From Succinivibrionaceae bacterium (GTDB lineage Bacteria > Pseudomonadota > Gammaproteobacteria > Enterobacterales > Succinivibrionaceae): a DNA stretch of 5,282 nt. The notes below the pieces were generated by a model. The model was not told where the DNA came from. It saw only the letters and a program-made list of their open reading frames with translations, and ran no database searches. The position numbers were made by a program, and so were the translations under genes. Positions 1 to 5,254 of this stretch are shown one piece after another. The DNA lies in assembly GCA_003477345.1 (NCBI GenBank), contig DMTG01000018.1, positions 1 to 5,282 of the forward strand, written 5' to 3'. Positions within the stretch are counted from its first letter, which is position 1. Every line of letters begins with the position of its first letter.

Positions 1-377
1 TTTTTAGTAACGGCAATTATAAAAACACGGCATTGTTTGCAATAGGATATAATATCTGTAAGTTCTTTAGACTCACCGCTATTGGATATTGCAATAAGTG
101 CATCATTGCAGGTAATCATGCCAATATCTCCATGACTTGCTTCAGCAGGATGAAGAAAAAACGATGGCGTTCCCGTTGATGAAAGAGAAGCAGCAATTTT
201 TCTGCCTATATGACCAGACTTCCCCATTCCTGTGACTATTACATGACCTTTTGTGTTCTGTAGGACATCCAAAACTCTGCTTAATACAGGTGTTACACTA
301 TTTCTTAACTGGTAAAGTGTTTCTATTTCAGAGTTCAGGCAAGAAAGAGCAGCCTTTCTATCAAGCTCATACGGCAT
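1..377 (-). CDS. kpsF: KpsF/KdsD-family D-arabinose-5-phosphate isomerase, 5' part only
   Basis: The first 125 codons of a SIS-domain sugar-phosphate isomerase; the 3' end lies beyond the window. The family interconverts D-ribulose-5-phosphate and D-arabinose-5-phosphate in the cytoplasm, the first step towards Kdo. Visible signatures are the SIS loop GMGKSGHIGRKIA (residues 50-62, with K53 matching the catalytic lysine of E. coli KdsD), TGTPSFFLHPAEASHGDIGM (68-87) and AISNSGES (96-103). Full-length members are about 320 aa with two C-terminal CBS domains; whether those are present here cannot be seen. Two starts are possible. ATG at 389 abuts its AGGAG with no spacing, so I prefer ATG at 377 (12-nt spacing). 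That start lies one base after the stop of the upstream kinase-nucleotidyltransferase gene, implying translational coupling. The family assignment is firm. The exact substrate is not, because KpsF-like isomerases in surface-glycan loci may act on other sugar phosphates. Confidence 0.9.
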   Translation of the reverse strand, partial: MPYELDRKAALSCLNSEIETLYQLRNSVTPVLSRVLDVLQNTKGHVIVTGMGKSGHIGRKIAASLSSTGTPSFFLHPAEASHGDIGMITCNDALIAISNSGESKELTDIISYCKQCRVFIIAVTK

Positions 378-378
378 A

Positions 379-1881
379 TCAAAGGACATCTCCTAGTTTA
401 ATCAACCCATTATAAAAAGCTCCGCAGATTGAATCATAATCCTCCCAGGCATAGGTTGTGAGTGACAGCCAGATTACAGCATGCAGCAGTTTTATAGCAT
501 CTTTTGAGACATCCGGCAGAAGCTCAAAGAAATAATCTTCAATATCAGACCAGTTATTAGATCTTATAGCCAGTTCTACATCATTTTCCCTAATGTCTAG
601 AGTGAACTTCTTTTGATTAAACTGATCGTAATCACCCGCTATTGAATAATACAGTTTGGCCCAGTCATAATCTTCTGCACCATAATATTTAACAGAACCA
701 AAGTATCCTCGAGGATCAATAAGTACTGTTTTCATATTAAACGTGTCAAACATAATATTTGAAAAAGTGCAGTCACCGTGAATAAGCCTAAAGCTTTTTG
801 GATAAATAGCGCGTAAAGCTGCTTTTAGCTCTTCTTTGCAGAAAAAAACATTACGATAATACTGATGGTTAATTTTTATAAATTCCTGATTCGCAAAAGG
901 TACCAGATCTTTAACTTTCTTGAGCCTGTCGAAAGTCTTAAGAATGTAGTTTTCTTCAAGGGCTTCGAGATCAGCAGGCAGTTCAGGTTCTATGTGGTGA
1001 AGCTCATTTAATGTATGAATTACAGCTTTCAGAATAGACTTTTTCTGAGTTAAGGTTAAACAGTCATATTCATATAGATTTTTTCCAGTAACTCGCCTCA
1101 TAACGAGAGGTTCATAGGATTCAATTTCTGGGATGAATTCATACCCAAGTTTTTTTACATGCTTATACCAGCCTATTTCATGTTCGGCTATTTTCTTTCC
1201 ATATTCACCTAACGGAGATTTTATGACAGTATCTTCAGAAATTTCCATTGAATTGAATGGTCTGCATCTATGCTCATTTGTCTCTAGTCTTTCATAAGCA
1301 AGAAGAGTGCCTATTTCATATGTACCGTGCATCTCAAGACGCTCAAAATCTATATGCTGAGTTTTTAACCAGTCAACCAGAGCTCCAGCTTGGGGAATAT
1401 CCTTTAAAACATTTTTATTTTCAAAAATAAAGAAACCTGCAACTCCATCTTTTCTTGAGGGAGTTTTTACAAAGTTTTTATCTATATAAGACCATCTGCA
1501 CAGAAAATCATTCGCTATTCCAACGTAATTTCCTTTTTTCTCTGGCAAAATTAAGGAATCAGGAAGAACCAGATCTGACCATACAATAAAGACAGACTCA
1601 TCATTCTTAATAAAGTTCAGGGCTTGTTTTATTCCTGATACAGTCCCCTTTTCTTTAGCGACAATAATTCTATAAGTATATTCATCTGCAAAAACACTAA
1701 GATACTTTTCAAGTACTGGAGATTTATAATCTGCAATAATTAAGAATTCCGCCTCTCTATATTTTTTAAACAAATGAAAAATAATAGGAAGATTATCTAC
1801 CGGTACAAGACATTTTGGTTTATTTCTGGTTAAACCTTCAAGGCGGCTGCCTCTGCCTCCGGCCTGGACAATAATCTTCAT
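379..1881 (-). CDS. Bifunctional sugar/polyol-phosphate nucleotidyltransferase and APH/choline-kinase-like phosphotransferase
   Basis: A 500-aa two-domain protein. Residues 1 to about 230 form a nucleotidyltransferase: AGGRGSRL (7-14) and KPKCLVPV (21-28) make the NTP-binding signature, KGTVSGI (78-84) follows, and SD at 102-103 is the likely metal-binding aspartate. Residues about 220-500 are an aminoglycoside-phosphotransferase/choline-kinase-type domain: HGDCTFSN (368-375) holds the catalytic Asp370 and Asn375, and IDPRG (388-392) holds the second Mg-binding Asp389. The protein probably phosphorylates a small hydroxylated substrate and transfers a nucleotide to it or a related phosphate, as LicA plus LicC do for phosphocholine. 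The true substrate is unknown. A TTG at 1914 would add 11 residues, but ATG at 1881 has AAAGGAG eight bases upstream and begins directly at the first beta strand (MKIIVQAGG). The gene runs straight into the isomerase gene. Domain calls are firm; the product is inference. Confidence 0.88.
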   Translation of the reverse strand: MKIIVQAGGRGSRLEGLTRNKPKCLVPVDNLPIIFHLFKKYREAEFLIIADYKSPVLEKYLSVFADEYTYRIIVAKEKGTVSGIKQALNFIKNDESVFIVWSDLVLPDSLILPEKKGNYVGIANDFLCRWSYIDKNFVKTPSRKDGVAGFFIFENKNVLKDIPQAGALVDWLKTQHIDFERLEMHGTYEIGTLLAYERLETNEHRCRPFNSMEISEDTVIKSPLGEYGKKIAEHEIGWYKHVKKLGYEFIPEIESYEPLVMRRVTGKNLYEYDCLTLTQKKSILKAVIHTLNELHHIEPELPADLEALEENYILKTFDRLKKVKDLVPFANQEFIKINHQYYRNVFFCKEELKAALRAIYPKSFRLIHGDCTFSNIMFDTFNMKTVLIDPRGYFGSVKYYGAEDYDWAKLYYSIAGDYDQFNQKKFTLDIRENDVELAIRSNNWSDIEDYFFELLPDVSKDAIKLLHAVIWLSLTTYAWEDYDSICGAFYNGLIKLGDVL

Positions 1882-1896
1882 AGACCTAACTCCTTT
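1882..1896 (-). promoter_or_regulatory. Shine-Dalgarno that fixes the start of the nucleotidyltransferase-kinase gene
   Basis: AAAGGAG on the minus strand ends eight bases before ATG 1881. It is a near-canonical ribosome binding site and favours this start over the upstream in-frame TTG at 1914, for which I see no comparable site. Confidence 0.65.
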
Positions 1897-1998
1897 TCCT
1901 ATGGTGTCTGCCAATTAACGTCATTATTGCTTCTAAGTTAAAATTATTATAAATGCGAATTAAGGATTCTTTTCTAGATGAAAAACATATCAATAATT

Positions 1999-2026
1999 TT
2001 TATATTAAGTTTGTAACGGAAGTCGA
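1999..2026 (-). promoter_or_regulatory. Candidate sigma-70 promoter for the kinase-nucleotidyltransferase/isomerase operon
   Basis: On the minus strand, TCGACT (4/6 match to TTGACA) is followed after 16 bases by TATAAA (5/6 match to TATAAT). This would start transcription near 1992 and give a leader of about 110 nt. An alternative further upstream is TTGCCG-N17-TAAAAC (around 2041-2069). In AT-rich DNA such matches arise by chance, so this is only the best-placed candidate. Confidence 0.33.
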
Positions 2027-2245
2027 AAAATTGAAGAAAGAGTTTTATTTGCATGAGTATTTCGCGGCAAAAGATCTCCTAATTAGCGCAAAAGGATCAG
2101 CCTGTTTTTTTGTAAGGATTTAAAATTCACGATGAAATATCATGATTTAGGATCTGTTATTTCAACAGAATGAATAGGTGTGCTTTAACAAAGCTAACAT
2201 TGTCATCACTGTGATCTTTTTCTAAGAAATTTAGGATCCCTTGGC

Positions 2246-2310
2246 AAAAAAAATAAACGATGAATATTTTTTTAATTAAGAGATCCTCTGGCATTAAATG
2301 CTAAATATTC
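2246..2310 (-). terminator. Possible AT-rich terminator structure after the glycosyltransferase-like gene
   Basis: Starting 13 bases after the stop at 2323-2325, the minus transcript has an outer inverted repeat GAATATTT/AAATATTC (2303-2310 with 2262-2269) enclosing two tiny hairpins (GCAT/ATGC at 2291-2301, AGAG/CTCT at 2279-2289). An overlapping nine-bp stem, AAAAAAATA/TATTTTTTT (2265-2273 with 2247-2255), follows and runs into a U tract. There is no GC-rich stem, so termination would be weak. The structure could equally be an AT-rich dyad without this role. Confidence 0.25.
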
Positions 2311-2322
2311 AGACAAATTCGC

Positions 2323-3477
2323 TTAAAGCTTTGACAAAATTTCATCAATTAGCTCTTCATTTGACAAAAACTCCGCGTTTATCTCATGTATTTCTTTAGA
2401 GTGAGCATTTACGTTTTTAGATACCGGCCAGTAAACAAGTGATAATTCCCCGCCTACTCTGCCGATTTTTTTTACAAATGTAATAATTTTCCTGCAGTCT
2501 TCAGAAATAATTGCGGTAAAACCACAGCGGGTTCCTACTGAGGCATAGGCTAAAGAGGCTAAATATTTTGTCTTAGGATAATCAAAAAAGCATTGTTCAC
2601 AGACTTCTTTATATTCGGGGTTATTCTTGGTATTAATCATGCATACAAAACCTTTTTTCTGTATACAGCGTATCAGTGTTTTCCAAAAATCGGCTATCAT
2701 GTAAGAACCGGTTGTTGTCTCATTGTTAATCAGAATAAATGGCTTATCTCCAACATTTTTCTTTAAAAATACATCAACAACAGTTCTGTCTTCATCAGAG
2801 ATTTCAGCAAGTCTGGGTTTAATTTTATAAAGGCCATAATATTCATTAAGAGCATCAACCAATGGCAGCTTATAGTTGATTCTCATATAGTCCCAGCGAT
2901 GGAAAAACTGATAATCGATTAGTTTATAACATTCTGTACCATCAGAATAATTGAACTCATTAGATTCACAAAAACCAAGTCTGTAAAAAAATACAGGAAC
3001 AACCAGTCCAGGTTCTTTGATTTTGTAAAGATTGAGTATTTGCCGATTTGCACTCAGAAAATACACATATACCTTCTTTTCTAATTTATTAAGTCTGTCC
3101 ATTCCATGCATAAAATGGCAGAGATAATTTAATTCTCCAGTGTTGCAGAATAGACTTACGATATTAAAATTTCTGATACCGAGTTTATAAGAAACATAAT
3201 CTTTTAGAATATAAAAGAGACTAGGATAGTCAGGATTTAATTTTCTTATTTTTTTATTAAAAATATAAATAAATTTTCCTTCAGGACCAATGTCAAAAAG
3301 CCACACACAAATACCAAGAAAAAAAAATTTATAGTATTGGCCTTTTACTTTTGCAAGATTGTATTCAGATTTAAACAGCCAGCAGTAATTTCTAGTTCTA
3401 ATCTTGTTATGTTCATCGTATTTTTGAAAACATGGAATTATTCTTTTAAAATCTACTCCATTACAAAAAAAATTCAT
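2323..3477 (-). CDS. Putative glycosyltransferase-like protein of a surface-glycan operon, divergent
   Basis: A 384-aa protein that I cannot place in a named family. It has no signal peptide and is rich in aromatic residues. It reads as two Rossmann-like halves: an N-terminal half with alternating beta/alpha segments (about residues 104-165) and a C-terminal half starting at KPFILINNET (245-254), followed by FW-containing helix 264-275, strand FVCMINTK (277-284) and VGTRCGFTAIIS (314-325). The last segment resembles the small-residue loop that holds the nucleotide-sugar phosphates in GT-B enzymes (the LRSG-type loop of GT9-like transferases). A role as the transferase for the sugar made by its neighbours is inference. 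ATG 3477 has AAGGA six bases upstream (3484-3488). It lies 60 bp after the HAD gene without a terminator between, so probably one operon. T tracts of eight and nine near the 5' end (3465-3472, 3319-3327) are possible slippage sites. Confidence 0.72.
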   Translation of the reverse strand: MNFFCNGVDFKRIIPCFQKYDEHNKIRTRNYCWLFKSEYNLAKVKGQYYKFFFLGICVWLFDIGPEGKFIYIFNKKIRKLNPDYPSLFYILKDYVSYKLGIRNFNIVSLFCNTGELNYLCHFMHGMDRLNKLEKKVYVYFLSANRQILNLYKIKEPGLVVPVFFYRLGFCESNEFNYSDGTECYKLIDYQFFHRWDYMRINYKLPLVDALNEYYGLYKIKPRLAEISDEDRTVVDVFLKKNVGDKPFILINNETTTGSYMIADFWKTLIRCIQKKGFVCMINTKNNPEYKEVCEQCFFDYPKTKYLASLAYASVGTRCGFTAIISEDCRKIITFVKKIGRVGGELSLVYWPVSKNVNAHSKEIHEINAEFLSNEELIDEILSKL

Positions 3478-3537
3478 ACCTGGTCCTTATTAGATGTAGA
3501 TGCAATGGTCAAATTGTAACTTACGATATTTTGATAT

Positions 3538-3912
3538 CTATATCGTTTTATCTATATTCACACGTAATGCAGAAAGACCTTCATCTCTAATGAGAGATAT
3601 AGCGTATGCACAGTTTAAACCAGATTTTTTTTTGTCATTTATAAGTATGCGTTCTCCAAAAGGAATATTAAAAATAATGTTATTGTAACGAACTCCGTGC
3701 TTTCTTAAAAACTTCTCGGTAGCCTCTCTATACTCCTCAGTTCTTGACGTTAATATAAGAACAAAATCAGTATCTGGTATTTTTTTTAAGAATTCCAATG
3801 CTCCAGGAAGGAAACTGTCACCTTTTTCTTTATATCCATTATGAACCAGCAGCGTTCCATCAAGGTCCAAAATCCAGGTTTTATTTAAAGAAGACAGCTT
3901 AAGATTAGCCAT
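3538..3912 (-). CDS. Small capless HAD-superfamily phosphatase of a sugar-activation pathway
   Basis: A 124-aa HAD hydrolase, cytoplasmic. Motif I is ILDLDGTLL (14-22), with nucleophile D16 and acid/base D18. Motif II is the ILTSR segment (53-57, T55 or S56). The Mg-binding motif IV is LINDKKKSG (90-98), with a single acidic residue D93 preceded by N92 where many HADs have DD. There is no room for a C1 or C2 cap, so the active site should be open, as in KdsC- or GmhB-like enzymes acting on phosphorylated sugars. The string VHNGYKEKGD after motif I and the GERILIND block look like a conserved subfamily found, from memory, in capsule-type loci. The start has only a weak AGGG seven bases upstream. 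An A9 run (minus strand, opposite 3625-3633) lies inside motif IV. Likely role: dephosphorylating an intermediate of the sugar made by the neighbouring enzymes. The family is firm, the substrate inferred. Confidence 0.85.
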   Translation of the reverse strand: MANLKLSSLNKTWILDLDGTLLVHNGYKEKGDSFLPGALEFLKKIPDTDFVLILTSRTEEYREATEKFLRKHGVRYNNIIFNIPFGERILINDKKKSGLNCAYAISLIRDEGLSALRVNIDKTI

Positions 3913-3962
3913 TTAGCGACCCTGTATAAAAGAGATTTAAAAGAAAATACGTTATATTAAAA

Positions 3963-3988
3963 ATTAGCAAGAATAATTTTCTGCTAAT
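3963..3988. repeat. Operator-like inverted repeat upstream of the HAD gene
   Basis: ATTAGCA and TGCTAAT form a perfect 7-bp dyad with a 12-base AT-rich spacer, 51-76 bp upstream of the HAD start. It could bind a regulator or be a chance dyad in AT-rich DNA. Confidence 0.25.
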
Positions 3989-4039
3989 ATATTAATTTTA
4001 TATGTAAATGCCATTACTTTATAAAAGTGATATTGTTAA

Positions 4040-4066
4040 ATTTTATCTGCTTCAAAGAGTTGTTAA
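4040..4066 (-). promoter_or_regulatory. Candidate sigma-70 promoter for the HAD/glycosyltransferase operon
   Basis: TTAACA (5/6) and TAAAAT (5/6) on the minus strand, but with a short 15-base spacing. It would give a leader of about 120 nt before ATG 3912. It lies downstream of the flagellin terminator, where a new promoter would be needed. The spacer 3913-4140 otherwise holds no gene that I can support. Confidence 0.3.
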
Positions 4067-4143
4067 TTACAATCGGCAAAAGTGCATAGCATACTGCCAA
4101 AAATAAAAGAGATTTTATTTACACTTAGGAATCATAAAGTAAT

Positions 4144-4166
4144 AAACCCCGCTTGTAGCGGGGTTT
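4144..4166 (-). terminator. Intrinsic terminator of the flagellin gene
   Basis: A perfect 10-bp stem AAACCCCGCT/AGCGGGGTTT with a 3-base loop, 57 bp after the flagellin stop. The stem runs into TTTATTACTTT on the minus strand and GGGGTTTT on the plus strand, so it may work in both directions. It separates the flagellin from the sugar genes transcriptionally. Confidence 0.85.
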
Positions 4167-4170
4167 TGAA

Positions 4171-4215
4171 CTGGATCCCGACCCCGTTGCAGGAGGGGGA
4201 AGGGATCGGGACCAG
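4171..4215 (-). ncRNA. Flagellin 3' UTR hairpin with an anti-Shine-Dalgarno-like loop
   Basis: Between the flagellin stop (4224-4226) and its terminator the minus transcript folds into a 14-bp stem with one bulged U. The arms are 4215-4202 and 4185-4171. The pair between 4205 and 4182 is a U-G wobble in the minus RNA but an A/C mismatch in the plus RNA, which suggests that selection acts on the flagellin transcript. The 16-nt loop reads TTCCCCCTCCTGCAAC and contains CCTCCTGC, complementary to GCAGGAGG in the flagellin leader (5171-5178). The structure is seen in the sequence. A role in mRNA stability, as a 3'-derived small RNA or in feedback on translation is inference. Confidence 0.5.
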
Positions 4216-4223
4216 ACTCTTTA

Positions 4224-5162
4224 CTAGCCCAGGAGAGACAGAGCAATCTGTGGGCGGCTGTTAGCCTGGGTAAGCATACTGGTAGCAGCCTGCTGAATGA
4301 TGTTCTGCTGTGAAAGGTTAGCAGCTTCTTCAGCGTAGTCAGTATCACGGATTCTTGAACGTGCATCTGACTCATTCTGGGCAATATTGCTCTGGTTAGT
4401 AATGGTAGATTCAAGACGGTTTTCTAATGCACCTAAGTCAGCTCTCTTGCCATCTACGTAATTTATCAGTTTATCAATATTTCCAAGAACTACTTCGGCA
4501 CCTTCCTGAGTTGATACAGTAAATGAATAATATGTACCAACATCATCAGTTGTACCAGGTGTTCTCATTCCTTGAGCAGCTGCAGTAGGATTAGATGCGC
4601 CCGTTCCTTTCTTAAAGATCTGCTGTACAGTAAAGCCACCGCACAGATTCAGAGAAATAGTATCATTCTGATTAGCTCCTACATGGAATGTCATTTTTCC
4701 GGCCTTTAACAGGGAGCCCTTTGCCGCATCTGCAGCAACATTACCATTCAAGAATGTCTTTCCAGCAAAAGTAGACTGACAGGCAATTCTGGTTATTTCT
4801 GCAGATAATGCATCAACTTCTTTCTGAATAGATACACGGTCATCAGTTGTATTGGTACCATTAGCTGACTGTACTGCCAAGGTTCTGATACGCTGAAGCA
4901 TATTGGTAATTTCATCCATTGCTCCTTCGCAGGTCTGGGCCAAAGCAATACCGTCGTTAGCATTACGATTACCCTGGTTTAAACCGTTAATCTGAGATGT
5001 TAAACGGTTGGAAATCATTAATCCTGCCGCATCGTCTTTAGCTGAGTTAATACGCAGTCCTGAAGATAAACGCTGATAGGTTGTGTCCAGGCTGTGTGTA
5101 GCCTTGTTTAAGTTACGCTGACCATTTAAGGATGAAACGTTGGTGTTTACATAGATTGACAT
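4224..5162 (-). CDS. fliC: Flagellin (flagellar filament protein)
   Basis: A 312-aa flagellin, the exported subunit that polymerises into the flagellar filament. The N-terminal D0/D1 block (MSIYVNTNVSSLNGQRNL, RLSSGLRINSAKDDAAGL at 31-48, NDGIALAQ at 69-76) and the C-terminal block (RIRDTDYAEEAANLSQQN at 270-287, ending ALSLLG) are complete. The variable middle (about 140-215) is short, so D2/D3 is minimal. LQRIRTLAVQ (89-98) corresponds to the TLR5-recognition helix of enteric flagellins and looks intact, with Thr in place of the usual Glu at 94. Cysteines at 78, 128 and 174 are unusual for a flagellin. There is no signal peptide, as expected for type III export. ATG 5162 has AGGAGG eight bases upstream. 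The gene seems monocistronic, with its own terminator. The nearby sugar-activation genes make glycosylation of the Ser/Thr-containing middle plausible. The identity is certain; fliC versus flaA naming depends on the species. Confidence 0.97.
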   Translation of the reverse strand: MSIYVNTNVSSLNGQRNLNKATHSLDTTYQRLSSGLRINSAKDDAAGLMISNRLTSQINGLNQGNRNANDGIALAQTCEGAMDEITNMLQRIRTLAVQSANGTNTTDDRVSIQKEVDALSAEITRIACQSTFAGKTFLNGNVAADAAKGSLLKAGKMTFHVGANQNDTISLNLCGGFTVQQIFKKGTGASNPTAAAQGMRTPGTTDDVGTYYSFTVSTQEGAEVVLGNIDKLINYVDGKRADLGALENRLESTITNQSNIAQNESDARSRIRDTDYAEEAANLSQQNIIQQAATSMLTQANSRPQIALSLLG

Positions 5163-5170
5163 AGTGGTAT

Positions 5171-5176
5171 CCTCCT
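5171..5176 (-). promoter_or_regulatory. Strong flagellin ribosome binding site
   Basis: AGGAGG, eight bases before ATG 5162 and fully complementary to the 16S 3' end. Extended by two bases (GCAGGAGG, to 5178), it is also perfectly complementary to the loop of the hairpin in the flagellin's own 3' UTR. Confidence 0.85.
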
Positions 5177-5227
5177 GCGGATGTTTTTAAATCTTTTGGT
5201 TTGAAATAATCGCCCCGTTTGATTTTA

Positions 5228-5254
5228 GTAACGACACAATCTCAAAAATCCTTA
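5228..5254 (-). promoter_or_regulatory. Candidate sigma-28 (FliA) flagellar promoter
   Basis: On the minus strand, TAAGGATT, 11 bases, then GTCGTTAC. Against the enterobacterial consensus TAAAGTTT-N11-GCCGATAA this matches 6/8 and 5/8 with the exact spacing. The start would fall near 5221, giving a leader of about 58 nt. A second -10-like GGCGATTA lies near 5210 but lacks a -35 at the right distance. A/T tracts at 5256-5282 may act as an UP element. Confidence 0.45.

Larger units (their letters stand above)
1915..2322. other. 400-bp intergenic spacer with a GATC cluster and no convincing gene
   Basis: AT-rich spacer between the stop of the glycosyltransferase-like gene and the promoter region of the kinase-nucleotidyltransferase gene. 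It holds six GATC sites between 2073 and 2285, a repeated 10-mer ATTTAGGATC (2145-2154 and 2229-2238), an 11-bp palindrome ATCACTGTGAT (2205-2215), and AT-rich inverted repeats just after the upstream stop. On the plus strand an open frame of 56 codons (1953-2123, beginning MRIKDSFLDE) has no Shine-Dalgarno and no family I recognise. It may be a gene remnant or chance. Confidence 0.6.

Noticed and set aside
1882..1914. Eleven-residue N-terminal extension of the kinase-nucleotidyltransferase gene from a TTG start at 1914
   Set aside because: ATG 1881 has AAAGGAG at ideal spacing and the conserved first strand begins right after it; the TTG has no comparable site.
2205..2219. TGTGATC within ATCACTGTGAT as a possible CRP site
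   Set aside because: Only one half-site matches; there is no TCACA at the required 6-base spacing.
2073..2285. GATC cluster as a replication origin
   Set aside because: No DnaA boxes (TTATCCACA-like) are visible and the flanking genes are not typical origin neighbours.
3337..3688. Plus-strand open frames 3337-3519 and 3500-3688
   Set aside because: They lie opposite the HAD and transferase-like genes, which have clear ribosome binding sites and, for the HAD, family motifs.
4071..4080. GCCGATTG resembling a sigma-28 -10 element in the spacer upstream of the HAD gene
   Set aside because: No -35-like sequence lies 11 bases upstream, so the match is isolated.
4085..4105. Sigma-54-like TGGCAG...TATGCA on the minus strand upstream of the HAD gene
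   Set aside because: The GG and GC elements are 11 bases apart rather than the required 10, and no activator site is evident.
4013..4143. 10-mer ATTACTTTAT (4013-4022) repeated inverted at 4134-4143
   Set aside because: AT-only arms over 100 bp apart in AT-rich DNA, with no supporting structure, are likely chance; no transposase or target-site duplication is present.
4082..4414. Open frames overlapping the flagellin 3' end (plus 4082-4264, minus 4115-4414)
   Set aside because: They run through the terminator and hairpin or the flagellin coding sequence in another frame and their residue patterns do not resemble proteins.
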